Source: Woeseiaceae bacterium (GTDB lineage Bacteria; Pseudomonadota; Gammaproteobacteria; Steroidobacterales; Woeseiaceae). Taken from it: a stretch of 64,000 nucleotides of DNA. Positions 18,758-26,874 of the stretch are shown here, in pieces; positions within the stretch are counted from its first letter, which is position 1; the number at the start of each line of letters is the position of its first letter. The stretch covers positions 1-64,000 of the forward strand of contig JAJFKU010000066.1 in the NCBI GenBank assembly GCA_021773035.1. Direction: 5' to 3'. The notes under the pieces are model-generated. The model saw nothing but the letters and a program-made list of their open reading frames with translations. It was not told the DNA's origin and made no database searches. Made by a program: the position numbers and the translations under genes.

Positions 18758-19330
18758 CTACGTGGAGGCTTCCTGATCGTTGATGATAAAGGGCCAGGCG
18801 GCCTTCAGATAGATCATCATCGACCAGATGGTCATGATCGCGGCCGCCACCAGCAGTACGAAACCGACGGTATATATAGGGATTCCGAACATCGGATTCT
18901 GATAAACCATGAAAGCGATACCGAACATCTGCAGCGTCGTTTTGATCTTGCCGGACGTAGAAACCTGGACGTTGGTCCGCTCGCCGATCGTCGCCATCCA
19001 TTCACGCAGGGCGGATACGGTGATTTCGCGGCCAATGATAATCATCGCAATGACGTCCTCGAACCAGCTGGACTCGGCCTGCACCAGCATGACGAGTGCG
19101 ATCGACACCATGAGCTTGTCGGCAACCGGATCGAGAAACTCGCCAAATCGCGAGGTCTGGCCATAGCGCCGGGCCACCCAGCCGTCGATGAGGTCGGTAA
19201 TCGCCGCGATGCCGAACAGAATGGCGGCAATGGGCCGGGCATGCGGTAACTGGCTGTAAAAACAGATCACTACGAGTGGAATCGCAGCAATTCGAAACAG
19301 CGTTAGCAGGTTTGCGAGATTTAGCTTCAA
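18758..19330 (-). CDS. pgsA: CDP-diacylglycerol--glycerol-3-phosphate 3-phosphatidyltransferase
   Basis: The enzyme makes phosphatidylglycerophosphate, the committed step to phosphatidylglycerol and cardiolipin, in the inner membrane. The 190-aa protein has the full CDP-alcohol phosphotransferase signature D-x2-D-G-x2-A-R-x8-G-x3-D-x3-D (DLIDGWVARR followed by FGEFLDPVADK), starting near residue 43, and several membrane helices beginning with ANLLTLFRIAAIPLVVICF. It ends the icd-udg-uvrC-pgsA run, starting 18 bp after the uvrC stop; uvrC followed by pgsA is the classic gammaproteobacterial order. Confidence 0.95.
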   Translation of the reverse strand: MKLNLANLLTLFRIAAIPLVVICFYSQLPHARPIAAILFGIAAITDLIDGWVARRYGQTSRFGEFLDPVADKLMVSIALVMLVQAESSWFEDVIAMIIIGREITVSALREWMATIGERTNVQVSTSGKIKTTLQMFGIAFMVYQNPMFGIPIYTVGFVLLVAAAIMTIWSMMIYLKAAWPFIINDQEAST

Positions 19331-19348
19331 GGAGTCTCCGGGCTTTCG

Positions 19349-21178
19349 TCAACCATCCAGATGCAGCGCATTGTATATCGTTTCTGCCAGTTTTCGGCTA
19401 ATACCGTGCACTTCGACGAGATCGTCGACACCGGCACCGACCACGCCCTGCAGCCCACCGAATTGTCGCAGCAGTTCGCGGCGTTTTTTGGGGCCCAGGC
19501 CCGGTATTTCTTCCAGCTTCGACGTGCGCCGGGCTTTTGCGCGTCGCTGCCGGTGGCCGGTGATCGCGAAACGATGCGCCTCGTCGCGAATCTGCTGAAT
19601 CAGCAGCAGCGCGGAGGAGTCCGCGGGCAGGCTCATCGGCCGGCTTTCTCCCGGGCGGAACAACTGCTCCGCTCCGGGCCGCCGCGAGCGCCCCTTGGCG
19701 ACACCGACGACCGTCAGCCAGTCAAGACCCAGTTCGGCCAGTACTTTCGTCGCCTCGGACAGCTGCCCTTTGCCGCCGTCGACAAACAGAACGTCGGGCA
19801 TCGGTACCTCGCCTTTCTTGACCCGCGCGTAGCGCCGCTGCAGAGCCTCGGACATTGCCGCGTAGTCGTCGCCGGCCGCAGCCGGCTTGAGATTGAAGCG
19901 CCGGTAGTCGCTCTTCAGCGGGCCCGCCGTATTAAAAACCACGCAGGACGCAACCGTCGCCTCACCGGACGTGTGGCTGACATCGAAACACTCGAGTCGT
20001 TGCGGCGTTTCTTCGAGCTTGAGAGCCTCCCCGAGTGCCGTGAACTGCCGTTTGATCGTCGCGTTACTGGCAACCTTGAGGTTCAGTCCCTGCTCCGCAT
20101 TGGTTCTGGCCATCTGCAGCCAACGCAGGCGATCGCCGCGAACGCTGGAGCGTATCTGCACCTTGTGGCCGACACGCTGCGTCAGCTCCTGTTGCAGCAG
20201 TTCGCCATCCTCAATCCTGGTTTCGACGATGATCTCGGCCGGCGCATCGCGGCCCAGATAGTATTGCGCGACGAACGCGTTGAGAATCTTCTGCCGGTCA
20301 GTTTCTCCGCGCAGTCGTGGAAAGTGATCGCGACTGCCGATGACGGAACCGTTACGAATGAACATGACGGTCACACAGTGGATCGCAGCGTTCGATGCAA
20401 AGCCAAGAATATCGAGGTCCGTATTGCTGGTTCGTTTTACCAACTGGCGCGCTTCGATCTCCTTGAGTTTGGCAATCTGGTCACGAAACCGCGCCGCCTG
20501 CTCGTAATCCTGAAATTCCGAAGCCTGCTCCATACGCGCGACGAAAGTATTCACAACGTTGCGGTTCTTACCTTCCAGAAACAGGAGCGCGGCATCGATG
20601 TCCTTTGCGTACTGCTCTTCGGAAATCAGATTCACACAGGGCGCCGTGCAACGCTTGATCTGGTATTGCAGGCACGGGCGCGTCCGGTTGCGGAAAAAAC
20701 TGTCACTGCAGTTTCGAATCAGGAACAGTTTTTCGAGCTCGCTAAGCGTTTGCCGAACCGCCGATGTGCTCGGGTAAGGACCAAAATAGCGCCCTTTCTG
20801 CCGCCGCGGCCCGCGATGAAACTTGAGCCGCGGGTAATCGTGGGTCGTCGACGCGAAAATGTACGGGTAGCTCTTGTCGTCGCGCAGCAGAATGTTAAAG
20901 CGCGGTTTGTGCTGTTTGATCAGACTGTATTCGAGGATTAACGCTTCGGCCTCGGTGTTTGCGACGGTGACTTCGACTCGCGCCGCCTGCTCCATCATCA
21001 TGGCTGTCTTTGGCGCATCGTGTGTGCGATTGAAGTAGCTGGACACGCGTTTTTTCAGGTCGCGCGCCTTGCCGACGTAAATCACTTTGTGTTTCGCGTC
21101 GAGCATGCGGTAGACGCCGGGACGGTGGGTCAGGGTCCGGAGAAAAGGCTCGATCTCGAAAGGCGCGTCGTCAGTCAC
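19349..21178 (-). CDS. uvrC: UvrABC excinuclease subunit C
   Basis: UvrC makes both incisions in nucleotide excision repair. The 609-aa protein has the GIY-YIG domain (RPGVYRMLDAKHKVIYVGKARDLKKR), a four-Cys region that includes CLQYQIKRCTAPC, a UvrB-binding UVR motif (ASEFQDYEQAARFRDQIAKLK), the RNase H-like endonuclease core (FDVSHTSGEATVAS, LFVDGGKGQL) and C-terminal helix-hairpin-helix motifs (EIPGLGPKKRRELL). I use GTG 21178 because VTDDAPFEIEPFL aligns with the usual N-terminus; a longer frame begins at 21214. The start overlaps the end of the upstream glycosylase gene by 8 bp, which suggests a DNA-repair operon. Confidence 0.95.
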   Translation of the reverse strand: MTDDAPFEIEPFLRTLTHRPGVYRMLDAKHKVIYVGKARDLKKRVSSYFNRTHDAPKTAMMMEQAARVEVTVANTEAEALILEYSLIKQHKPRFNILLRDDKSYPYIFASTTHDYPRLKFHRGPRRQKGRYFGPYPSTSAVRQTLSELEKLFLIRNCSDSFFRNRTRPCLQYQIKRCTAPCVNLISEEQYAKDIDAALLFLEGKNRNVVNTFVARMEQASEFQDYEQAARFRDQIAKLKEIEARQLVKRTSNTDLDILGFASNAAIHCVTVMFIRNGSVIGSRDHFPRLRGETDRQKILNAFVAQYYLGRDAPAEIIVETRIEDGELLQQELTQRVGHKVQIRSSVRGDRLRWLQMARTNAEQGLNLKVASNATIKRQFTALGEALKLEETPQRLECFDVSHTSGEATVASCVVFNTAGPLKSDYRRFNLKPAAAGDDYAAMSEALQRRYARVKKGEVPMPDVLFVDGGKGQLSEATKVLAELGLDWLTVVGVAKGRSRRPGAEQLFRPGESRPMSLPADSSALLLIQQIRDEAHRFAITGHRQRRAKARRTSKLEEIPGLGPKKRRELLRQFGGLQGVVGAGVDDLVEVHGISRKLAETIYNALHLDG

Positions 21179-21821
21179 TGCCGGATTTATCCAACATCTC
21201 CCGCGCTTTCGCAAATATGGCGTCGAACATGGCCTCGGTCAGGCGGCCGGTATTGGTGTTGTAGCGACTGCAGTGATACGAATCGAGTAGCTGAAAACGG
21301 TCGAGGTCGTGCAAAGCCGCGTGCCCGAACTTGAACTCCACCTGACGCCTGCCAAGTGCCTTGACGATCGCCCGGTGGGCGATACCACCGAGCGCCATAA
21401 CGACAGCGTCCGCCGGCAGGGCCGCGAGTTCATTGCTGAGAAACCTATTGCAGGTATTGATCTCGGCCCCGACCGGTTTGTTGTCCGGTGGCAGACACTT
21501 AACGGCGTTCGTAATACGACAGTCGATGAGTTCGAGGCCGTCGTCCGCCGCTTCTGAATGGTCGCGGCTCGCAAAACCGTACTTGTGCAGCATCTGATAA
21601 AGAAGAATCCCCGCATGATCACCCGTGAACGGTCGTCCCGACCGGTTCGCGCCGTGCATTCCCGGCGCCAGTCCGACGATCAGGAACCTGGCATCGGCCG
21701 TACCGAATGGCGGTACCGGGCGACAGTAATAGTCCGGATACCGTTCCTGTACGTCGTCCAGAAAACCGGCGAGCCTCGGACACTCGCGACACTCCCTGTC
21801 GAATATGGCGTCGTCGTTCAA
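21171..21821 (-). CDS. Uracil-DNA glycosylase, family 5 (UDGb)-like
   Basis: The 216-aa enzyme should remove uracil or deaminated bases from DNA. The active-site block VGLAPGMHGANRSGRPFTGD is the family 5 form, and the second motif near the C-terminus ends NTNTGRLT. Four Cys residues suited to an iron-sulfur cluster are present (CRECPRL near the start, KCLPP and CNRF later). It overlaps icd by 4 bp (ATGA) and uvrC by 8 bp, so the three are probably translated from one message. Pairing of a base-excision enzyme with uvrC fits a repair role. Confidence 0.88.
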   Translation of the reverse strand: MNDDAIFDRECRECPRLAGFLDDVQERYPDYYCRPVPPFGTADARFLIVGLAPGMHGANRSGRPFTGDHAGILLYQMLHKYGFASRDHSEAADDGLELIDCRITNAVKCLPPDNKPVGAEINTCNRFLSNELAALPADAVVMALGGIAHRAIVKALGRRQVEFKFGHAALHDLDRFQLLDSYHCSRYNTNTGRLTEAMFDAIFAKAREMLDKSGSD

Positions 21822-23167
21822 GTGCCCTGGTCGTCCATGTGGCGAATAATGGCTTCGCCGAAGCCGCGTGTTCCAACCAGCTTCGCGCCCGGGACCATCT
21901 GGTCCAGTTCCTGCTCGACGTCTTTCTTGCCGTGCGGCTTTTCCTTGCGCTTCGGCTGATGAATCGCCTCTCGCAGGCGCGCCAGATCGAAGGTCAGTTC
22001 GCCATTGGCAATCGTGTTCGCAATACCTTTTACTACCAGGTCCGTCGCCTCGTTCCAGCCGATGTAACGCAGCATCATCGCAGCAGACAGGATCAGGGAA
22101 CCGGGGTTCACCCGGTCCTTGCCGGCAAACCCGGGCGCCGTGCCGTGGGTCGCTTCGAAAACACCCACTGCGTCGGCAAGATTCGCGCCCGGCGCGATAC
22201 CGATGCCACCGACCTGGGCGGCCAGCGCATCCGAGATGTAGTCGCCGTTGAGATTCAGCGTCGCGATAACATCGTATTCCTCCGGTCGCAGCAGGATCTG
22301 CTGCAGAAAGTTGTCGGCGATGACATCCTTGATCACGATCTCGTTGCCGCTCTTCGGGTTTTTAAACGACAGCCATGGCCCGTCGCCGATTTCCGTCGCG
22401 CCGAACTCCGCGCGCGCAAGCTCGTACCCCCAACGGCAGAAAGCGCCCTCGGTGAACTTCATGATGTTGCCCTTGTGTACCAGGGTGACCGACTTCATGT
22501 CACGATCGATGCAATGCTGAATGGCCTTGCGAATAAGTCGCTCAGAGCCTTCTCTCGATACCGGCTTGATGCCCAGGCCCGAGCTGCTTGGGAAACGGAT
22601 TTGCGTGACACCCAGTTCGGTCTGCAGAAAGTGGATCAATTTCTGCACTTCCTCGGACCCGGTCGGAAATTCGATGCCGGCGTATATGTCCTCGGTGTTC
22701 TCACGAAAAACCGTCATGTTGACGAGTTCGGAGTCGAGCATCGGTGTCTGTACGCCGGGAAAATACTGAATGGGCCGAACGCAGGCATACAGATCCAGTG
22801 TCTGGCGGATGGCAACATTGAGCGAGCGAATACCGCCACCGGTCGGTGTGGACAGCGGCCCCTTTATCGACACCAGGTACCTCTGAAAGGCATCCAGCGT
22901 CTCGTCGGGCAGAAACACGTCCTCGCCGTAGATTTCCGTCGCTTTTTCACCGGCGTAGACCTGCATCCATCGGATAGCGCGCTGCCCGCCGTAGGCTTTC
23001 TCGACGGCCGCATTGACAACATCGAGCATGACTGGCGTCACATCGATGCCGATACCGTCGCCTTCGATGAACGGGATAATGGGAAAGTCGGGAACATTGA
23101 GGCTGTGGTCGGGATTTGCAGTTATGGGCGCGCCATCGGCGGGCACATTGATATGATCGTAGTGCAT
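21818..23167 (-). CDS. icd: NADP-dependent isocitrate dehydrogenase
   Basis: This TCA-cycle enzyme converts isocitrate to 2-oxoglutarate. The 449-aa protein has the bacterial type I Icd layout: substrate loop with the regulatory Ser region (GPLSTPTGGGIRSLNVAIRQ), Arg-rich binding residues (YACVRPIQYFPG), the metal-binding Asp region (LNGDYISDALAAQVGG) and the NADP-selecting GTAPGFAGKDRVNPGS. It is about 30 residues longer than E. coli Icd because of a charged insertion near the C-terminus (PKRKEKPHGKKDVEQ). It begins the overlapping icd-udg-uvrC run and is divergent from the pseudouridine synthase gene. Confidence 0.95.
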   Translation of the reverse strand: MHYDHINVPADGAPITANPDHSLNVPDFPIIPFIEGDGIGIDVTPVMLDVVNAAVEKAYGGQRAIRWMQVYAGEKATEIYGEDVFLPDETLDAFQRYLVSIKGPLSTPTGGGIRSLNVAIRQTLDLYACVRPIQYFPGVQTPMLDSELVNMTVFRENTEDIYAGIEFPTGSEEVQKLIHFLQTELGVTQIRFPSSSGLGIKPVSREGSERLIRKAIQHCIDRDMKSVTLVHKGNIMKFTEGAFCRWGYELARAEFGATEIGDGPWLSFKNPKSGNEIVIKDVIADNFLQQILLRPEEYDVIATLNLNGDYISDALAAQVGGIGIAPGANLADAVGVFEATHGTAPGFAGKDRVNPGSLILSAAMMLRYIGWNEATDLVVKGIANTIANGELTFDLARLREAIHQPKRKEKPHGKKDVEQELDQMVPGAKLVGTRGFGEAIIRHMDDQGT

Positions 23168-23236
23168 GCTGGGTCCAGAGGGTCGGAAAGGCGTGCATTG
23201 TACAGCTCGATGGGAACCACAAAAAGTGCCGATTGC

Positions 23237-23782
23237 ATGCTAATTGCCTTCAACAAGCCCTACCGGGTGCTCTGCCAGTTCACAGACCCGGATGGGCGTG
23301 CAACGCTGGGCGATTACATCCGCGTTCCGGGGGTTTACGCGGCCGGCAGGCTGGACTTCGACAGCGAGGGCTTGCTGATGCTGACGGACGACGGCCACCT
23401 GCAGGCGCGCATCAGTCAACCAGAGTCGAAGGTGGCGAAGCGTTACTGGGCCCAGGTAGAGGGCAAAGCCAGCGATGCACAGCTGGAACAACTCGTACAG
23501 GGTGTGACACTCAAGGATGGTGTGGCAAAAGCGCTTGCCGCCCGGTGTCTTCCCCCACCGAACGCGCTGTGGGAACGAAACCCGCCCATCCGCTATCGCA
23601 AGAATGTCGCGGACAGCTGGATCGAGATCACGCTGTCCGAGGGCCGCAACCGCCAGGTGCGGCGCATGACGGCGGCCGTCGGTCTGCCAACGCTGAGACT
23701 GATTCGCTGCTCGGTGGGCCCATGGACGCTGGATGACCTGGCACCCGGTGAATATCGGGAGGTATCCATTGGACAAGAATGA
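23237..23782 (+). CDS. rluE: 23S rRNA pseudouridine synthase, RluE-like (RsuA family)
   Basis: The 181-aa protein starts MLIAFNKPYRVLCQFTD, the usual RluE/RluF-type opening without an S4 domain. It has the catalytic block AAGRLDFDSEGLLMLTDDG with the catalytic Asp in GRLD, followed by SEGRNRQVRRM and LIRCSVGPWTL. RluE modifies U2457 of 23S rRNA. I place the start at ATG 23237 because it matches the family N-terminus; an in-frame ATG at 23210 would add nine residues. Exact target specificity is inferred from resemblance. It is divergent from icd and is followed by two large hairpins. Confidence 0.85.
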   Translation: MLIAFNKPYRVLCQFTDPDGRATLGDYIRVPGVYAAGRLDFDSEGLLMLTDDGHLQARISQPESKVAKRYWAQVEGKASDAQLEQLVQGVTLKDGVAKALAARCLPPPNALWERNPPIRYRKNVADSWIEITLSEGRNRQVRRMTAAVGLPTLRLIRCSVGPWTLDDLAPGEYREVSIGQE

Positions 23783-23794
23783 GGGTCTGGCGCA

Positions 23795-23866
23795 GAGATG
23801 CTGCCGATAGGCCAATGACCTCTTCACGAAACACAGGCGAGGTCATTGGCCTATCGGCAGCATCTC
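23795..23866. repeat. Perfect 28-bp inverted repeat (large hairpin 1)
   Basis: Arms at 23795-23822 and 23839-23866 are exact reverse complements over 28 bp, with a 16-nt loop (TTCACGAAACACAGGC). It begins 13 bp after the pseudouridine synthase stop. The stem is far longer than a normal terminator and there is no T-tract on either strand. It could still act as a bidirectional transcription barrier or RNA-stability element. Confidence 0.9.
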
Positions 23867-23948
23867 GATCGTCGGACGCGTAATTCTCCTGGAACCGCCG
23901 AATAAAGGGGTGACAGAGCATCGACTCAATAAATACGTGACTCAATGA

Positions 23949-24022
23949 GGTGTTGGCGCGGGAGGGCCGATTCGGTCGACTGTGGGTCGTGGAGATCGAA
24001 TCGGCCCTCCCGCGCCAACACC
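23949..24022. repeat. Perfect 26-bp inverted repeat (large hairpin 2)
   Basis: Arms at 23949-23974 and 23997-24022 are exact reverse complements over 26 bp, with a 22-nt loop beginning GTCGACTGTGGG. The stem is very GC-rich (GGCGCGGGAGGGCCGATTCG core). Its sequence is unrelated to hairpin 1, 82 bp away. It lies just past the 3' end of the minus-strand DAHP synthase gene. Confidence 0.9.
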
Positions 24023-24066
24023 GGATTAAGACCCTCTAATATTATAGAGATCACTAGCCAGTATCT

Positions 24067-25419
24067 TCAGGCTTTGTCGAGGCCCGCTATTCGCATCGCG
24101 ACTTCCATCGCCTGTTCGTAGTTGAGCCTGGGGTCCACCGTCGATTTATAGGCCCTGGCCAAATCGCCGTCCGTCAGGCCCCGTGCACCACCCGTGCATT
24201 CGGTGACATTTTCGCCGGTGAGTTCGAGGTGCACACCACCGAGATAGCTGCCCATGGACTCGTGCACTTTGAATGCAGACTCCAGTTCCGAGACGATGTT
24301 GTCAAAGCGCCTTGTTTTGGTGCCGTCGGAGGTACTCTCGGTGTTGCCGTGCATCGGGTCGCAGACCCACAGCACCGGTGTACCCATCTCCTTGACCGTG
24401 CGAATCATGTCCGGCAGGTGTTCCTCGATCGACTTCGCGCCAAAGCGGTGAATCAGCGTCAGCCGGCCCGGCTCATTGTTCGGGTTCAGGACCGAAACGA
24501 TCCCCTGCAGCCATTCGCGCGTCATGCCCGGCCCGATCTTCACGCCGACGGGATTTGCGATGCCGCGGAAATACTCAATGTGCGCACCATCCAGCTGTGC
24601 GGTACGCATGCCTATCCACGGGAAGTGAGTGGTCAGGTTATACCAGCGCTCGCGGCGGTCCAGGTAGCGCGTTTGTGCCTGCTCGTAGTGCAGGTGAAGA
24701 CCTTCGTGCGCGGCGTAGATATCCGCGCGCTGGGTGCGGTGGAACTGGCGGCCGGAGACCGTTTCCAGGAAGTCCAGCGAGTCGGAGATCGACGATACGA
24801 TGCGGTGATAATCGGACGCCGCTGAAGAGTGCCCGACCCAGTCGAGGTCCCAGTACTCCGGGTGATGCAGATCGGCGAAACCGCCGTCGATCAATGAACG
24901 CACAAAGTTCAGCGTCAGAGCGGCTCGTTCGTAGCCGCGCAGGATCATCTGCGGATCCGGCGTGCGTTCGTCGGCCGTAAACCCGCTGCGGTTCACGAGG
25001 TCACCACGAAAACTCGGCAACGACGTACCGTCGCGCGTTTCCGTGTCGGCGGAGCGCGGTTTGGCGTACTGGCCGGCCATTCGGCCCACGCGAACGACCG
25101 GTTTCTTGAGGCCATAAATCATGACCAGGCTCATCTGCAGCAGTATCTTCAGCTTCGCGACGATATTCTCGGAAGTGCATTCGTCGAAGGTCTCCGCACA
25201 ATCGCCGCCCTGCAGCACGAAGGCCTCGCCGCGTTGTGCCTTGGCAAAATGCGCCTTTAGATCGTCGATCTCCCACGAAGTCGTTATCGGCGGCAAGCGG
25301 CTGAGGTCGCCCACGGCCCTGTCCAGCGCCGCCTTGTCCGGATACGAAGCCTGCTGTGAGGCCTCCCTGCTGTGCCAGCTTGCGGGATGCCAATCGGTTT
25401 TCGGTAGGGTTCTGCTCAC
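24067..25419 (-). CDS. 3-deoxy-7-phosphoheptulonate synthase, class II
   Basis: The enzyme catalyses the first step of the shikimate pathway, joining phosphoenolpyruvate and erythrose 4-phosphate. The 450-aa protein is the plant/Mycobacterium-like class II form. Diagnostic blocks are VLQGGDCAETF (metal-binding Cys), KKPVVRVGRMAGQYAKPRS, TSHFP-like THFPWIG, GVKIGPGM, RFGAKSIEEHLP and VWVCDPMHGNTE, plus HLELTGENVTECTGG near the end. The start is a GTG (VSRTLPKTDW). It is monocistronic, with the large hairpins at its 3' side. No leader peptide or attenuator for aromatic amino acids is evident upstream. Confidence 0.93.
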   Translation of the reverse strand: MSRTLPKTDWHPASWHSREASQQASYPDKAALDRAVGDLSRLPPITTSWEIDDLKAHFAKAQRGEAFVLQGGDCAETFDECTSENIVAKLKILLQMSLVMIYGLKKPVVRVGRMAGQYAKPRSADTETRDGTSLPSFRGDLVNRSGFTADERTPDPQMILRGYERAALTLNFVRSLIDGGFADLHHPEYWDLDWVGHSSAASDYHRIVSSISDSLDFLETVSGRQFHRTQRADIYAAHEGLHLHYEQAQTRYLDRRERWYNLTTHFPWIGMRTAQLDGAHIEYFRGIANPVGVKIGPGMTREWLQGIVSVLNPNNEPGRLTLIHRFGAKSIEEHLPDMIRTVKEMGTPVLWVCDPMHGNTESTSDGTKTRRFDNIVSELESAFKVHESMGSYLGGVHLELTGENVTECTGGARGLTDGDLARAYKSTVDPRLNYEQAMEVAMRIAGLDKA

Positions 25420-25566
25420 AGGCTTGATCGTCTCTGGGTAGGTGTGTGCCGATTGTTGCCGGTACGTAAAACGCGGACTATGCCACGCTCATCAATCGGG
25501 CTCAAAAGTTTCTCATGTAATCAAGAGTTTATGTAGACATTCAGAGGCGAATCAGGAGGCTCGGCG

Positions 25567-25620
25567 ATGAGTTTCTCAAAGCCGTTGTTTTCGCGACGTT
25601 TTCACCATCTCATGAAATGA
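25567..25620 (+). CDS. Possible 17-codon leader peptide upstream of the lysine catabolic operon
   Basis: The short ORF encodes MSFSKPLFSRRFHHLMK. It is preceded by AGGAGG with an ideal 6-nt spacer, better than the site of most genes here. It ends 52 nt before an intrinsic terminator that itself lies just upstream of the lysine dehydrogenase gene. The position suits a leader peptide for transcription attenuation or translation-coupled control. The codons are not strongly biased to one amino acid (two Lys, two His, two Arg, three Phe), so the sensed signal is unclear. The rest of 25420-25705 shows no other gene. Confidence 0.45.
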   Translation: MSFSKPLFSRRFHHLMK

Positions 25621-25671
25621 TACAGGTGTGGAAAGCGCGGCACGACATTGGCACAATGCGCGCCACATCGA

Positions 25672-25695
25672 CGCCGCTTGCGGCGGTTTTTTTTT
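25672..25695 (+). terminator. Intrinsic terminator or attenuator before the lysine dehydrogenase gene
   Basis: A GC stem CGCCG/CGGCG is closed by a CTTG tetraloop and followed by G and nine T. The next bases GGGGA are the ribosome-binding site of the gene starting at 25706. A terminator placed in a 5' leader like this normally acts as a conditional attenuator. Confidence 0.75.
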
Positions 25696-25705
25696 GGGGA
25701 TATTC

Positions 25706-26872
25706 ATGCAAGACGTATTAGTACTGGGCGCTGGGAAAATCGGTGCGCTGATCTCCGGCCTCCTTGCCGAGAGCGGAGACTACCGCGTGCAGCTGGCCGA
25801 CTCGAAGCCCGGCGCCGCCGCCGAGGTCGCCAATGCTCATGGCCTCGATACCATTAGCGCGTTCGAACTTGACGCCGGTAACAAGGAAGTGCTGACGGCG
25901 CACGTGCGTGAACACAAACCGTCTGCCGTCGTGTCGGGCCTGCCCTATTTTTGTAATGTCGATGTAGCACAAGTCGCAAGAGATGAAGGACTGCATTACT
26001 TCGACCTGACCGAAGACGTTGCCGTCACCGAAGCAGTACGCGAACTCAGCGCCGGCGCGAAGACCGTTTTCGCACCGCAATGCGGCCTCGCACCGGGGTT
26101 CATCAGTATCGCCGCTAATGAACTCATCCAGCACTTCGATTCTTTGCAATCCGTGAAGCTGCGGGTCGGTGCGTTACCGCAGCACCCGAACAACGTTCTG
26201 AAATACTCGTTGACCTGGTCCACTGACGGTGTGATCAACGAGTACGGCAATCTGTGCAAGAGCATAGTCGATGGTGCCGAAGTCGATGTCATGCCACTTG
26301 AGGGCCTCGAGGAAATCGAGATCGACGGCAAACTCTACGAAGCGTTCAATACTTCCGGCGGACTGGGGTCGCTGGGAGAAACCTATCGCGACCGCGTATC
26401 GAACATGAACTACAAGACCATTCGTTATCCGGGGCATTGCGAGCAGATGCGCCTGCTGATGAATGGACTGAAACTCAACCACGATCGCGACACCCTCAAG
26501 CGCATCCTCGAGAACTCGGTTCCGCAAACCCTGCAGGATGTCGTCATCATCTATGCCGCAGTGACTGGCCGGCAAGACGGCGAACTTCGGGAAGAGAACT
26601 ACGTCAATAGTGTATACCCGGCGAAAGTTGCGGGTCGTTTGTGGTCGGCAATTCAGATAACAACGGCTGCCGGTATTTGCAGCGTTCTCGATATCGTGTT
26701 GTCTGAGCCAACGAAATACGCTGGCTTCGTCGCACAGGAACAATTCTGCCTCGCCGATATTCTGGACAACCGGTTTGGACAACATTACGCACAAGGCGGC
26801 ACAAACCTGGCCTCGTCCGAGCTCGTAGCTCGCGGCGAAACAGGTACGCAGCGCGCCGGAGCGGGAGAATAG
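25706..26872 (+). CDS. Saccharopine dehydrogenase-like / L-lysine 6-dehydrogenase
   Basis: The 388-aa protein starts MQDVLVLGAGKIGALISGLL, a Rossmann NAD-binding motif (GxGxxG). It has the saccharopine dehydrogenase family layout, with VFAPQCGLAPGFISIAANEL in the middle and a C-terminal catalytic-type domain. The aldehyde dehydrogenase gene starts 2 bp after its stop and is of the aminoadipate-semialdehyde type, so the likely reaction is oxidative deamination of lysine to aminoadipate semialdehyde, or release of that product from saccharopine. The start follows GGGGA directly after a terminator T-tract. The choice between lysine 6-dehydrogenase and saccharopine dehydrogenase is inferred. Confidence 0.85.
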   Translation: MQDVLVLGAGKIGALISGLLAESGDYRVQLADSKPGAAAEVANAHGLDTISAFELDAGNKEVLTAHVREHKPSAVVSGLPYFCNVDVAQVARDEGLHYFDLTEDVAVTEAVRELSAGAKTVFAPQCGLAPGFISIAANELIQHFDSLQSVKLRVGALPQHPNNVLKYSLTWSTDGVINEYGNLCKSIVDGAEVDVMPLEGLEEIEIDGKLYEAFNTSGGLGSLGETYRDRVSNMNYKTIRYPGHCEQMRLLMNGLKLNHDRDTLKRILENSVPQTLQDVVIIYAAVTGRQDGELREENYVNSVYPAKVAGRLWSAIQITTAAGICSVLDIVLSEPTKYAGFVAQEQFCLADILDNRFGQHYAQGGTNLASSELVARGETGTQRAGAGE

Positions 26873-26874
26873 TT

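Noticed and set aside
19361..20941. Plus-strand frame of 526 codons opposite uvrC
   Set aside because: uvrC is unmistakable on the other strand; the antisense product has no recognisable features.
23795..24022. Integron attC sites or CRISPR repeats as explanation for the two hairpins
   Set aside because: attC stems are imperfect with conserved RYYYAAC-type ends, which are missing; there are no regularly spaced repeats, integrase or cas genes.
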